Counted from the first letter of the stretch, positions 11,041-23,232 are shown. The stretch is DNA of 64,000 bases from Zingiber officinale (GCF_018446385.1 NC_055992.1:20306877-20370876); one strand, 5' to 3'. Numbers and translations: made by a program. Notes: a model not told the origin generated them from the sequence alone.

Positions 11041-12369
11041 ATCTTCTTATTCCCAGAAAAGATCGAGACCAGGAAAAAAATTGCATGCGATCTTATAAAA
11101 TTTTGTTTGTATTGCAATTAAAGTGGGAGAGAAGAATCGAAGTTTGGACTTAGCTAGCACGAATATTATGCTTATAAACGCAATAAACTTGGAGGAGAGG
11201 CGAAGTTGATGGTGGAAACTTGGAAGGAAGCAGAGCACTGGCGAGCACTCAAGGGAAAGAGGGGATGAGGGACGGCGGAGTGGTTTTGATATCAACCGTA
11301 GGATCAGGAATGGACGGGGAAAATGGTAGTGATTAGATTTGGGTGGGCCCTTGTGGATCTATCTCGCGTTTCTTGTGGATTTGGGCGAGGAGATTAGATA
11401 ATCATTGTTACAAATAATTGGTACAAAAGAGTTTGATAACAATGCCTTTGAGACGTATAAGATAAGTCACTAATATGTTTTAAAATATGAGCCAATTTTA
11501 TTTTCCATGTAAAATAAAGTTTAGTTGAGGAGTTTGCTGAGATGGTTTAAACTAATATTAAAGTATATTTAATTTTAGTTCAATTTAAGGTGAGAATTAG
11601 GTTAAAAGTTACATTAAATTTTAAGACTTATTCTCGGCTTAATATAGTGCTCAATTAGTCGAGCTAGGGTCGAATAGTTATTGATTTATATTGTATTTTA
11701 GTTCTATTTAAGGTGAAAATTAGATTCAAGTGAATGTTAATCTTTTCTAAAAGTATTTATCCAACTCTTTTTTTTTTCTCCTTGAGGTTTCACATTTTCT
11801 AGAAGGGGATCTCTTCTTATTATCCTCCATTCTTAGAGAAGGATAAACTGATCAAGAAAAGAGGAAAACAATCTTGGATATTTTCCTTAAAACTTTAGAT
11901 AAATTTTCTTATTTATAAATCCTTGTTTAATTGTTTTTAGATAAATTTTCTTTTTTATAAACTTTGATATTGTACTCCTTGCCCATTGCTCCTGGCATAA
12001 AATATGATATTCCTTTCACCTAATCTATAAGATTTAATCAAGTAATATGCCAATTATAAATTTAAGCTTCAAAACTAATAACCAATTAGATATTCACAAG
12101 TATTATTATTTAATTAATTGATTATATGTTTTTATCAAAATAAGTTACTATTTTCACCATTCAACTTTAAACAGCAATTCCGTATTTCTTATTTTATTTG
12201 TTTTGTTTAATTTTCAATAATTTTTATTATTAATATTAATAAGATTAGAACAATAACTAAGTTTTATCCCTCTATCTAGAATTAGTTATATGAATCTTTT
12301 TATGACATTAGGTGTCAATAAATTTTATCTTGTTTTATTGTTACAAATCAATTTTTTTCTATCTTTTTC
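11041..12369. other. 5' flank of the UPF0496 gene and AT-rich DNA without a recognised feature
   Basis: The first 250 bp are the likely promoter and 5' UTR of the UPF0496 gene; a small ORF at 11047-11295 (minus) shows no family resemblance. Further right I see AT-rich sequence with a twice-occurring phrase of about 28 bp (near 11575 and 11695) and nothing coding. Confidence 0.5.
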
Positions 12370-12960
12370 TTTCTCGTTTGATGTACGTGTTTGTCATAGT
12401 TTCACATGACCTAACTAGAACATTTATTAGTTGTATATGTGCATGTCTATACCATCTTAAACATGTCTCTTAGAATTTTTCCTCAATAGATGCAACTCTG
12501 ACTTTCTCATCTACTTTAATATTCTCATCTCTGCAACTCTTATCTTCTACTCATGTGCTCGAGTCATAGCCCAACATTCAGCTTCATATAACATAGCAGG
12601 TCTAACTACGATTTTATAAAACTTTTATTTAAGTTTTAGATGTACTTTACGATCATATAAAACACCCAACACTCTCCTCCATTTCAATCATACATATATT
12701 CTATGTAAGACATCTCTTTTAATCTCTCTATCATTTTACAAAAATGATCTTAAATATTTAAAACTTTTAATTTTCCTATCTTAACAATTATCTCATTACG
12801 TCTAATATTGCTAAACTTATATTTCATATATTATGTCTTTATTCTACTAAGTCAAACATTTCCCTTCTAGTGTTTCCCGCTAAGATTTTAGTTTAACATT
12901 ACTCCTTCATGTGTTTCATCTACTAAAATAATATTATCTACAAACAACAAACTAGTTTTG
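12370..12960 (-). pseudogene. RTE-type LINE fragment (RT motif to C-terminus)
   Basis: On minus, 12960-12890 reads LLFVDNIILVDETHEGV, a decayed LFADDIVLVDET block of the reverse transcriptase active site (second D changed to N). Downstream, PAMLYEAECWAMTRAHE and VAEMRILK match the C-terminal region typical of plant RTE-clade non-LTR elements. Stops are frequent. It is a short, 5'-truncated relic, unrelated to the neighbouring LTR elements. Confidence 0.7.
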
Positions 12961-13658
12961 ATATTGATCAATTGAATTAAGTTAGATCCTGTATATTTGA
13001 TGTTGTGTCTGAGTGTGCAAGGACTTATAAACACAAGAAGTCGAATGGAAGATGCAACAAGTGAGAAAAATGACACATGAAGGGAGCCAATGGGGCTCGG
13101 TGCATCTGAGAGATGAGGAGTTGCTGAAAAGTACACTAATGGAGCGATAAGGATGCCCACAGTGCATCCAAGGGACGAGAAATCGGAAGGAAGATTGCTC
13201 AAGGAGAAGACTGAAGTTGGGTTCAAGTGAACTCAACTTTGGATGATCAGACCATCACCCAAGGCGAGTGGAGTTAGAAAATGGTCAACTTTAAAGTTAA
13301 CCATTCGAGGTGCCTCCATTGACTGGAGGCACCATGCTAATTCGAAGACTTGAGACTCCTCAGTTGATTGGAGGTGTTTCGAATAAACAAGAGTCAAGGC
13401 GCCTTAGATCAACTAAGATGTTTTTAATGATCAGAGTCGTTGTGAAGCTGTTGAGGAGCAAAAAATCACATTAGCCAAATTGAGACGCCTCCAATCTACT
13501 AGATCTAAAAAAATACCATTATGATGGAGATAAAATTTAGCATTAGAGGTGCCCTGATCAATGGAGGTGTCCCAAATTGTCACATTAACAAAACAGTCAT
13601 TTCGACCAGTGTATTGTAAATAGTGCCCTAGAGCTTGTTGTAAAGAATACACTTGCAC
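12961..13658 (+). repeat. Truncated copia-type LTR fragment
   Basis: Non-coding sequence with phrases such as GTGTCTGAGTGTGCAAGGAC and gene-like-looking GGAGGC-type motifs (GGTGCCTCC, TGGAGGCACC) that resemble the inverted GGAGGCGCC motifs of element C's LTR. I interpret it as part of an older LTR of a related copia family, broken by the LTR that starts at 13659. No termini can be assigned. Confidence 0.4.
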
Positions 13659-15217
13659 TATTGGTGCAATTAACCTCTAGGATTTCAATATTTGACAATG
13701 TACCTAAGTCTAGTCAGTTTTTGCCAAGGGTTGACCCAAACATAACTTGATGTTTAGATGGGAAAGAAGTCTAGTTAGGACCAGATGACTAACAAGGGAA
13801 ATTTTAACTGGAGATTAGGCAAGTGAGAAGTCCTGGAGGAGTGAACTCTAAGGAAGAGAAAATCCTAGGGGGGTAACCCTGAGTGGTGGAAGTCCTAGTG
13901 AGTGAAGCTAGGTCTTAGTGAGTGAAACTAAGTAATGAAAGTCCTAGTGAGTGAAACTAGATTCTAGTGAATGAAGCTAGGTAGTGAAAGTCCTAATGAG
14001 TGACGCTAGATGGTGAAAGTCCTAGTGAGTAAAGCTAGACCCTAGTAAGTGAAGCTGGGTGGTAAAAGTCCTAGTGAGTGAAGTTATGCTCTAGTAAGTG
14101 AAGCTAGGTGATGAAAGTCTTAGTGGGTGAAGCTAGACAGTAGAAAACCCTAGGGGATGTAACCGTAGGTAATAAAAAGTCTTGGAGGAGTGAGCTCCAA
14201 GCATATGTGACCCTACTAACACTGCTTTATATTACTATTTTATATTTATTGTGCTAACTTAGTGTTGTAAGAAAGTCTTAGTTGATCAGGTTGATTAAAC
14301 ACTAAGCAGGACTAGAGAAAGTCCAAATAGGTTTTGAGGACCGGATGTTTGAACACGGGTAAACTCTCTTGACAGGAGTAGGTGAGGATGTGTTCCTTGT
14401 TGAGGGAACAGTAGGCATTGGTTTGACCTAGGATTTTAGCACAATCCAAAGTTAGAATTAGACAATCCTGAGACTGCCCAAATCATTATATTATGCTTGT
14501 TTTTCTAACTCCATGGTGCAGAAAATTAAAGCTAAAAGTTGGCCTAAAAAGGGATTTCTAGTGCCCTAGAAGGGTCTAGGCACCCAAAGGTCTAAGCGCC
14601 TCGAGGGCGTCCAAGTGCCTAGATGGGATCAAACTCAGCCACACATGTAGTTCAGTTGGCACACTCTGATTGGCCTGCACACGTTAGATTCTAGGCACCC
14701 GTGACTGGTTCAGGCGTCTGGATCAGGATAAACTTTAGCAGATAAGAGTTTTGCTGAGGACACACCACGTTAACTTGATGGGGGCCCCCAAGACTGGTTT
14801 AAGTGCCTGGATAAGGATATAAAAGAAGTTTTGACCAGAAACTTTAACATATCATTCCAAGAAATTTTCATACTTGTGCGTTATTCCAAAAAGCTCTCCA
14901 CGACACTGATACACTTCTCCGACAATGACGCCTAAGCTTCTTCTTCTAAATCATCGATATAATTGTTACTTTTAATTATATGTTCAATTATTATTTGTAA
15001 TCATTCAATTGATTATTGAATTATCCAATGAAAGCACTCAACAAGTGGGGATCTTGGAGTAAAAGTCATCAAAGACTTCAAACCAAATAAAAACAAAAAG
15101 CGTTAGCGATTATTTTTCTTTAATGTATTTTCCGCTGCATTTTCTCGATTGTTTTATGAAAAAGTGGCTTACGCTATTCACTCCCACCCCCCTCTAGTGT
15201 GCTTTATGATCCTATAA
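13659..15217 (+). repeat. 5' LTR of decayed copia element G
   Basis: The start TATTGGTGCAATT aligns with element C's LTR start TGTTGGTGCAGG. The end CACCCCCCTCTAGTG...GATCCTATA aligns with C's CACCCCC...CTCTAGCG...GATCCAACA, and is followed by a degenerate primer-binding site TTAGTATTAGAGC (C has TTGGTATCAGAGT). Length is about 1559 bp. The LTR carries a local array of AGTCCTAGTGAGTGAAGC units and, like C, CCTAGGGG...GTAACC motifs. Confidence 0.65.
13870..14150. repeat. Short tandem repeat in the LTR of element G
   Basis: Imperfect units of about 20-25 bp containing AGTCCTAGTGAGTGAAGCTA, with variants (GGTAGTGAAAG, GACCCTAGTAAG), repeat roughly ten times. The equivalent place in element C's LTR has CCCTAGGGGGTGGTAACCCT repeats. 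Confidence 0.75.
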
Positions 15218-15491
15218 TTAGTATTAGAGCAGGGGCATTCTGAATTGGTGCAACCACCATAAGAGCATTTCGTTGCTTTTTTTATTTTCGCCTTGAGTCA
15301 TAATTGGTGTAATCACCTCTTCTAACAAATTTCTCATTATTTTTTTCAAAATTTCTCAAAGTTGGTACAATACCACTCGAGTGATATTTTTTTAAGTACG
15401 TTATTCTATTCCCACACTACTAATCCAAGATCAAGTCTTGGTATATTTTTTATGTTTTTATCATTTTTTCTTGCAAGAATCTTTTATCCAA

Positions 15492-16472
15492 ATGGCCTAT
15501 TTAGAAGACTACATTACTGACCGATTACCACTTTTCTTTGGTGAAGATTTCAGCTACTAGAAGGACTAGATGAAGTTCCACCTAAGAACCCAGGTGGAAA
15601 TGTGGATCATAATTCAAATTGGATTCATGCTCCCTATCAAAGATAGAGTACCACTCACCTGCAACAAATGAGACGAACCAACAAATAGGAAAATCAAGGT
15701 CAACATTAAGGCGACTCTAACATTATAATGTGGCATGACTAAAGAAGAATTGAATCGGATCAGACCTTTCAAAAGTGCCAAAGATATTTGCAAGAAGCTG
15801 ATTAAGATACACAAAAAGACTTCTAACACCAAGTTTATAAAAGCGACACAGTCTAAATAATTAGAAGAGTCAGATAAAGAAGAACAAGATAAAGTAAGCT
15901 CCCTTGCACTACTAGTACAAGCACAAGTAGCCGAGACCAAGTCTAAACTTGAACTTGAAGCTGAATTTGAAGCCAAGTCCAAATTTGAGACGACAATAGC
16001 CAAGGGAGAGAATCCTAATGAGGATTCAAAAGGTAAACTTGTAAATTAAAAATTTAAAGATCATATAATATATTTTAAATGCAGTGAAAGAGGATATTAC
16101 AAAAATAAGTGCCTTACTTACAAGAGTTAATTCACACAATCGGAGGTAAAGGAGAAACTGATGCCAAGAGTCTGGAAAGTGAAGGAGCACATCAAGTGCT
16201 TCAAGTGCCAGGAGTTCGTACATTATAAAAGTCAATGCCTGGAAAAAGGACCCAAGGATCTAGGAGAAGCAATCAAGGTTAGTAAGTTTACATTACATGA
16301 AAATCCAATGTTTACAGCACATGATGGTAAATTAGCTAATCATTATTGGTCTAGTTTAGACTTTATTAAAAAATTAGATATGCTTGCTTACTCAAACAAA
16401 TTAATTAATTCAATTAATAAAGTTAACTCCGCTCATGACAACCTAGTCATGGTCGGTCCCAAGCCCGGATAA
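15492..16472 (+). pseudogene. Copia gag pseudogene (element G)
   Basis: The frame begins MAYLEDYITDRLPLFFGEDF and continues with FHLRTQVEMWIIIQIG, MTKEELNRIRPFKSAKDI, parallel to element C's gag. It keeps two zinc knuckles that C lacks: CSERGYYKNKC and CFKCQEFVHYKSQC. At least six in-frame stops are present (for example in FSY*KD). The last open part, 16161-16472, covers the second knuckle and the tail. Gag would bind element RNA and form particles; this copy is dead. Confidence 0.8.
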
Positions 16473-16745
16473 AGGAGGAGGGTTGCGTTAGGTTACAAGT
16501 CAGCGTTAAAACTATAGCAAATATTCAATGAATGGATCTATTAAACAATTATGCTAATGTTAGGTTGTTCCCCGGAAGGAACGCATTGCAGGTCCAACTG
16601 TAATATCTCAGCATAGACAGCTACATCTCCAAAACTTGACTATAGTGCTAAATATACAAGAGTTCGCATTGTAGGGTCCGATTGTAATGTATCGGTAAGG
16701 ACCACTATATTTTCATGAGAACTTGGGTGTAGTGTTCGGGCTTGT
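16473..16745 (+). other. Post-gag remnant of element G
   Basis: Non-coding or highly decayed sequence between the gag stop and the Tat fragment E. I recognise no domain; by position it is the remainder of element G's internal region. Confidence 0.35.
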
Positions 16746-16853
16746 ACCAACGCATCAAGCTCTTCTTGCATTAGCGTCACTGTGTGGTGTCGTCTAACGT
16801 CTTCCATCTCCTCGTTTCGGATGCAGGCTATGTTTCCATAGACGACGCCAAAA
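16746..16853 (-). pseudogene. Tat element E: gag start and primer-binding site
   Basis: Minus strand residues MEDVRRHHTVTLMQEELDAL parallel element A's gag start (MDEAGRPHSVMLSTEELDAL). Between it and the LTR lies TGGCGTCGTC (16842-16850 on plus as ACGACGCCA), a one-base variant of the primer-binding site of A. Homology to A stops at about 16745, so the rest of E's internal region is missing. Confidence 0.7.
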
Positions 16854-17308
16854 TAATCCTGTCCGAAAGCGGGCGAGTGGAAAGCTGGGGAGGTGGTGGT
16901 TTCACTGACCGGATGTGGATTCCGCTCCGCTCTACAAAACAAACGATGTTAGTGTCGAGCCGAGGAAGGAGTCCTCGGCATTGGCCCTCTGACGCTCAAG
17001 GTAGTCATCGGAATGTGGAGAAGAAGTGAAGCAATAGTAGAATTATGCACCAAAAAATAGACTATATGTATCTCCACGGTGATGGATCCCCTTTATATAG
17101 AGCTCTGATGGGCGACGAACACGCTCCTTGAGGCGTGGACATGTTCTTCGATATATTTGTGGCCACATTTTCCAATACGTTCGTGTCCACATTTTCCAAC
17201 ACGTTCGTGGCCACATTCCCCAACGTGTTCGGGGTCATGTTCTCCACTATGTCCTATGAAAGGATGTCGCGAGGACCACAATCATGATGCTTGGCCGAGC
17301 GAATTAGT
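16854..17308 (-). repeat. LTR of Tat element E, left part (interrupted by element C)
   Basis: It starts TAATCCTGTCCG next to the primer-binding site, like the TGATCCTGTCCG start of A and B, and has the minus-oriented TATA region (plus CTTTATATAG at 17091-17100). The sequence is cut at 17308 by element C and resumes at 27928. Left plus right parts add up to about 842 bp, close to the 851 and 847 bp LTRs of A and B. Confidence 0.68.
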
Positions 17309-18636
17309 TGTTGGTGCAGGAAGCATCCGACGATCAAACCCAAGTTTTGATAATGGCAAAGGGGTTCAAAGTTATGTCGTGTTGTTATCTAACATGTTGA
17401 ATGAGTGTTTCAGGAAAGTCCTAACTGCGGTTAGGCAGATAAAAACCCTAGGGGGTGGTAACCCTAGGTCCTAGGGGGCGGTAACCCTAGGTGGAGAAAA
17501 GTCCTAGCTGCGGTTAGGCAAAGGGAAAACCTTAGGGGGTGGTAACCCTAGGTCATAGGGGGTGGTAACCCTATGCGGAAAGTCTTGGCAGGTCGATGGC
17601 TTCAGGCAAAAGTCCTAGGGGTGGTAACCTTAGGTGGAAAGTCCTGGTGTCGCGAACCAGGTGAAAGACTGGACTAGCCGGGAAGCGGATGTCCAGCAGA
17701 AAGTCCGGAAGCGTTGAGTGCTGAGCAAAAGTCTAGTCGATCTGGAGAATCGCACTGGCAACAGGTAAATCTCCTGAGTGGAGTAGGTGAGGACGCGTTC
17801 CCCGTAGAGGGAACAGTAGGCGTCGGGTCGACCTAGGGTTTCCGGTTGGAAACCCGAAGTCAGACTCGGACAGTCCGGAGACTGTCATTACTTCATATTC
17901 ATACTATTTTGTATTAACTTTGTGGTGCAGGTATTTTTGGATTAACATACTTGTAGGTACCAAAAACACAAAGAAGAACTCGGATGAATAGTGTCTGAGG
18001 CGCCTCCATGGAGCTTGGAGGCGCCTCGGGTGCGAAGGTGAGCTGGCTGTGCACTGGAGTTGGAGGCGCCTTAAAGGGAAGTGAAGGCGCCTTGGACCGC
18101 AGCATGGAGGCGCCTTGAAGGCGCATGAAGGCGCCTTCAAAGGGATAATGCGCGACTTGATCAGCGCTTATCGACGCATGCGACCCGGGGCTTGGAGGCG
18201 CCTCGGACAGCCTTGGAGGTGCCTCCAGCACCCTTTATAAGCAGTGTTCGAGCACCTCTTCCAGAACAACGCTCTCCGAATAATCTCTTGCTACGTGCTG
18301 CGAACCTGACGACCCAAAAGTGCTGCGACGCGACACCAACGACCCGGAACTACGCTTCTCAATCTTTAGTTGTCGGTATAAAGTTTATGAGCTGTAAATT
18401 CCTATAATTGTACAAATTATCGTGGTTATAGTTATTGCCCACCGAAAGCGATCAAGGATCGCGGGCCTTCGAGTAGGAGTCGATCTAGGCTTCGAACGAA
18501 GTAAATAGTTTGCCTCTTTGTATGATTGTTTTTATTTCCGCTGCATTTACTCGAACAGTTTTACGATTCCGAAAAAGTGAAAGCCACGAGCGCTATTCAC
18601 CCCCCCCCCCCCCTCTAGCGCTTTCTCGATCCAACA
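17309..18636 (+). repeat. 5' LTR of element C
   Basis: 1328 bp. Landmarks: CCCTAGGGGGTGGTAACCCT repeats (17440-17640), a cluster of GGAGGCGCC dyads (18000-18230), TATA box TTTATAA (18234-18240), and near the 3' end a run of 14 C (18600-18613) before CTCTAGCG. Antisense ORFs of the APPRLSEAPPSPG type are translations of the GGCGCC motifs and not genes. Confidence 0.92.
18234..18240 (+). promoter_or_regulatory. TATA box of element C 5' LTR
   Basis: TTTATAAGCAG follows the GGAGGCGCC cluster and precedes an R-U5-like stretch of about 400 bp. The same box is at 24120-24126 in the 3' LTR. The dyad cluster immediately upstream is a candidate enhancer or methylation-dense region. Confidence 0.55.
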
Positions 18637-18638
18637 AT

Positions 18639-18650
18639 TGGTATCAGAGT
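18639..18650 (+). other. Primer-binding site of element C
   Basis: TGGTATCAGAGT lies two bases after the 5' LTR end and matches the 3' end complement of initiator tRNA-Met (TGGTATCAGAGC) except for the last base shown, as in many plant copia elements. Confidence 0.85.
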
Positions 18651-18998
18651 GGGGTCGCTTTGAACTGGTGTAACCACCATTCAAGCATTTTTCGTGGCTT
18701 TGTCGTTTGTATAGGGTAAAAATAAAACCTTACGCCTTTCATTTTTTCCCTCCAAAATTATTTTCAAAAAATTCATTTTCATCCTTTCACGGTTTATTAG
18801 TATTGATAAAATATTGAATTTGGCAAAATTTGAAATAATATTTTTTAAATATTTTTTAATAATATTTTTTTATTATTTTATTATTTTTTCTCGAAACTGG
18901 TGAACTTCTATTTCTATCCTTCCATACCGCACTGCTAATCCATGATCAAGTCCTAGTACATTTTTTTTGCTATTTTTTGTGTGCAAGGTTCTTTTAAA

Positions 18999-19949
18999 AT
19001 GACATTCCAAGAAGGATTCTGCACCGTCCGACCGCCGCTCTTTTCTGGCGAGGACTTTGGATACTGGAAGAACCGGATGGAATACCACCTCAAGACGCAA
19101 GTCGAGATGTGGATCATCATCCAGACCGGACTCGAACTTCCACGTGACGACACCGGAGAACTTATCTCATGCATCAACTGGGATTCTAACACAATGAAAA
19201 AAGTTGAAGTCGATGCCAAAGCAACCTGCATGCTACAATGTGGCCTAACCAATGAAGAACTGAACCGCATCGGCCCCTTCGCAAGTGCAAAAGAGTTGTG
19301 GCAAAAGTTGATGAAACTACACGAGGGCACTTCCAACGCTCAAGTAAGTAAGCATAATTTAATAAATGATTTATTTGAATTAGATGAGCAGAATAATACT
19401 ACTTCGGCCGAGGAAGGTATTACGATGGTTGCAGGTACAAGTAAGACAGAGGAAAAGATATGGTCCAAGTCTTCAGATGAATCCGGGTCCAACGTAGAAG
19501 AACCGACGAGCTTCCTCGCTCTACCAGTACTAGCAACCGTGGCAGAAACTGAGTCCGAGTATGAGTCAGAAACCGAGAGCGAATCCGATACTGAGTCTGA
19601 TCGAAGCCACGAATCCGCATGCGTTTCCGAAGGACCAAAACCCACTGTAAGTTCACTACTCGCAGAATTTCAATTAGATAACTTGCATGAATTATTACCT
19701 TACTTAGTAAAAAAGTTGGCTAAATCCAACGTCCGGGTTAAGTCGCTCCAAAAGGAGGTAACAACCCTTAAGGAAGCGACTGACTCGAGCTCTTTAACTG
19801 AGTCAGTTCAAATTGGAAGTTCAACTGAAGTCCAACAACTTGAGGAAGAAAATTCCAATTTGAAAGCTCAAATTAAAGAACTCAAGGACACGTTGGAACG
19901 GTTCACCTTGGGCTCCAAGAATCTGGATCTGATTCTTGGAAAACAGTAA
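18999..19949 (+). CDS. Gag of element C (UBN2-type, no zinc knuckle)
   Basis: 316 codons from the ATG at 18999; an ATG at 18981 is also in frame but lies before the start conserved with element G. Residues about 9-120 match copia gag (PPLFSGEDFGYWKNRMEYHL, VEMWIIIQTG, LTNEELNRIGPFASAKELWQ). Then come an acidic, Glu/Ser-rich stretch (ESEYESETESESDTESD) and a C-terminal coiled coil (VKSLQKEVTTLKEA, LEEENSNLKAQIKELKDTLE). The CCHC knuckles of the related G gag are missing, so an internal segment appears to have been lost. The same frame continues open for about 80 codons after the TAA at 19947-19949 (HYWVPKDQVYYLDRAYRG), then ends. The ORF is otherwise intact. Confidence 0.82.
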   Translation: MTFQEGFCTVRPPLFSGEDFGYWKNRMEYHLKTQVEMWIIIQTGLELPRDDTGELISCINWDSNTMKKVEVDAKATCMLQCGLTNEELNRIGPFASAKELWQKLMKLHEGTSNAQVSKHNLINDLFELDEQNNTTSAEEGITMVAGTSKTEEKIWSKSSDESGSNVEEPTSFLALPVLATVAETESEYESETESESDTESDRSHESACVSEGPKPTVSSLLAEFQLDNLHELLPYLVKKLAKSNVRVKSLQKEVTTLKEATDSSSLTESVQIGSSTEVQQLEEENSNLKAQIKELKDTLERFTLGSKNLDLILGKQ

Positions 19950-20179
19950 GCCGTTTACAACAAAACTGGACTTCGATTTAAAACTAAAATAAAATACAAA
20001 TCATATTTATCGCTAGTTAATAGAAATAATAGAAAAATTCTCCAAGCATGGGTACCAAAATCCAACTTGGTTAATCAAGTTGGAACTGGTCACTATTGGG
20101 TCCCCAAGGATCAAGTCTATTACCTTGATAGAGCATATCGAGGCTATGATCCAGGGGGAGCTAATAGAAAAATAATATT

Positions 20180-20560
20180 AAGAACATAATTCAAATTAAA
20201 AACTCAATTAAAAATTCAAAATTAAATTCAAAATTCAAAATTCAATTAAAAATTCAAAATTAAATTAAAAATTCAAAATTCAATTAAAAATTTGAAATTA
20301 AATTCAAAATTCAAAATTAAAAATTCAATTAAAAATTCAAAATTAAATTCAAAATTCAAAATTCAATTAAAAATTCAAAATTAAATTCAAAATAAAAAAT
20401 TCAAAATTCAATTAAAAATTTGAAATTAAATTCAAAATTTAAAATTCAAAATTAAATTCAAAATTCAAAATTCAATTAAAAATTTGAAATTAAATTAAAT
20501 TCAAAATTAATTCAAAATTAAAAGTAAATTTCAACTTAAGTTAAATAAAAATAGATGGAG
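20180..20560. repeat. AT-rich short-unit array (AAATTCAAAATTAA)
   Basis: Interspersed units of AAAATTCAAAATT, AATTAAATTCAAAA and AAAAATTTGAAATT fill this stretch. No coding potential. Confidence 0.85.
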
Positions 20561-21220
20561 GATCCAGACTCGTTGGCACCCCCAACTGAACTACCCGACA
20601 GGGTAACTGAACCTAATTTACACGGAATGGGTAAAACAAGAGTAGATTACTCGGCAGGGTAATTAAGGTTAGATCAAAACGGGCTAGGTTTAACTTGACC
20701 CACGGTACTGGTGAAGTTTTTGGATGATAGTACGTTAGGGAAGCTTGGGCATCGCATGTCTAGGAAGATATGGCTTCGACCTGGTGCATTTGGCAAAGTG
20801 GAACTGACCGAAGCTACCCTTAAATGAATCCTAACCAGTTAGACCAAGGTTTAGTATTAAGTTCAATGGGTAGGACTATTTGGAAAACCTCGAAGGCATG
20901 GTTACTTTAATGAGTTCCTTGTGACTCACCATAGCATAGAAGTTTATCCAAAAAATGCTTACTTGTTGAACCCAAAGCTAAACCTGAATCTAACACAAAG
21001 TTAAACCAAACCCTTAAATTGAATCTCAATTCATCTCACAAAAATTATAGGATTCCCTAATTGAAAATTTAGATCGGGTGAGATGACTAGTAAATTAAAT
21101 TATTAAAATTGACTTAACTTAAATCAAGTTAATTAACAATTAAATTATTTTAACTTGAATTATTTTCAAATCTAAATTATTTTAAAACTCAGTTTCTAAA
21201 TCATTCTAAATTGTCCAAAA
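20561..21220 (+). other. Non-coding internal region of element C
   Basis: Moderately complex sequence between the two AT-rich arrays. I find no pol motif in any frame, though the position corresponds to where pol is expected in an autonomous copia element. Confidence 0.5.
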
Positions 21221-22345
21221 TTATTTTTCAAAGATTAATTAACTTTAAAATTATTTTTTTTATTAATTAACTTTAAAATTATCTTTCAAAAATTATCTTC
21301 CAAATTTAATTAACTTTAAAATTATTTTCAAAATTACTTCAAAAATCAATTTAAAAATCTTTTCAAAATTACTTCAAAATCATTTTAAAAATCTTTTCAA
21401 ATTACTTTCAAAATTATTTAAAAATCTTTTCAAAATTACTTCAAAAATCATTTTAAAAATCTTTTCAAAATTACTTTCAAAATTATTTTAAAATATTTTC
21501 AAAATTACTTTCAAAAATCAATTTAAAAATCTTTTCAAAATTACTTTCAAAATTATTTAAAAATCTTTTCAAAATTACTTTCAAAATTATTTAAAAATAT
21601 TTTCAAAATTACTTCAAAATTATTTAAAAATCTTTTCAAAATTACTTTCAAAATTATTTAAAAATCTTTTCAAAATTACTTCAAAAATCATTTTAAAAAT
21701 CTTTTCAAAATTACTTTCAAAATTATTTAAAAATCTTTTCAAAATTACTTCAAAAATCATTTTAAAAATCTTTTCAAAATTACTTCAAAAATCTTTAAAA
21801 ATCTTTTCAAATCTTTTCAAAATTACTTTCAAAATTATTTAAAAATCTTTTCAAACTTAATTTCAAAATCATTTTAAAATATTTTCAAATCTTTTCAAAA
21901 TTACTTTCAAAATTATTTAAAAATCTTTTCAAAACTTAATTTCAAAATCATTTTAAAATATTTTCAAAACTTAATTCCAAAATCATTTTAAACTTCATTT
22001 CAAAATTATTTGAAAAAAAAACTTTCAAAATTATTTTAAACTTCATTTCAAAATTATTTGAAAAAAAAACTTTCAAAATCATTTTAAAAATCTTTTTAAA
22101 CTTCATTTCAAAATTATTTGAAAAAAAAACTTTCAAAATCATTTTTAAAATCTTTTTAAACTTCATTTCAAAATTATTTTAAAAAAATACTTTCAAAATC
22201 ATTTTAAAAAAAACTTTTTAAACTTCAATTCAAAATTATTTGAAAAATCTTTTAAAAATCAGTTTAAAAATCATTCAAAACTTAATTTCAAAATTATTTG
22301 AAAAATCCTTAAAAATCATTTTAAAAATCTTTAAACTTTAGGGCT
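21221..22345. repeat. AT-rich tandem array, units of about 30-40 bp
   Basis: Units of the type AAAATCTTTTCAAAATTACT followed by TCAAAATTATTTA repeat with length variation for over 1 kb, changing near 22000 to units with TTAAACTTCATTTCAAAATT. The minus-strand ORF 21948-22166 is a translation of this array. Confidence 0.88.
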
Positions 22346-23232
22346 CTGATACCTGATCAATACCAATTAGATAATTTGATTGTTATTTAAACTTAACTCA
22401 TGCTTGGACTTAAGAACCAACTGAATAAATAACCTAAAATTTTAGTTACTCTCTCTCTTCAACCTAAAAATTAACAAGTTATTTTTCAAAAATAAGTATT
22501 ATTTTATTCAAAATTAAGCTAAGTCCCTTTTTCACTTAAGCTATATTTTCAAAATTTAATGTTTGCAAAAGGCTCAGCTAAGTGACTCATATATCAACTT
22601 TCAAACTGTATTAAAAGCATATTCCTTTACTTGCAAAATTTTTTTTTGCCAAGTAAAAAGAGCCTTCAAAATAATATGCCTCTAAAATTCTTTAAAATCT
22701 AGCTAAGTTTTTCTAAACTTAGTTACATATTTTTTTCTCTTTTCCTCTAAAACCAACTAAGTTTACAAAGAGGCTAAAGTCATCCTTCAAGTCATCCATA
22801 AATTAGCCTTTTTAACTTAGGAGAAAAATAACTAACAAATTTTTCAGTTACTAGCTAAGTGTTTCACAAGCATTTTTCAAAAGACTAAAACTACTTTTTT
22901 CTAAAAACTTAAAACATGCTTTCCAACTAGCTTATTTTTTGATATATGACAAAGGGGGAGAGTAGGAAATTCAAAATCATTAATTCAAAATCAAAAGTAA
23001 AAATCAAAAGTAAAAAGTGTTTTATTTAGGGGGAGAGTAGGTAATTCAAAAGTAAAACTTTATTTAAATTCAAAAAGGAAACCCTGTATTAAGGGGGAGC
23101 TTCACAAGAGTTTAAGTGTTAGCTTAAGTTAGGCGTTCATTTGAATTTAAATACTTAAGCTTGCTCACTTAAAACTTTTTAATATACTTATGCATTTGTT
23201 TTACTTAACTTTGAATTTGGGTTGCCATAATC
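22346..23232 (+). other. 3' internal region of element C
   Basis: Non-coding, with two AGGGGGAGAGTAGG motifs (near 22965 and 23030) resembling extra purine tracts. Such GGGGGAGA motifs are common 5' of copia 3' LTRs. No gene seen. Confidence 0.5.

Noticed and set aside
17904-18231. Ala/Pro-rich ORFs on minus in the copia LTRs (also 23800-24117)
   Set aside because: They translate the GGAGGCGCC motif cluster of the LTR and match no protein family.
21948-22166. Lys/Phe-rich repeat protein on minus
   Set aside because: It is a translation of the AT-rich tandem array in element C.
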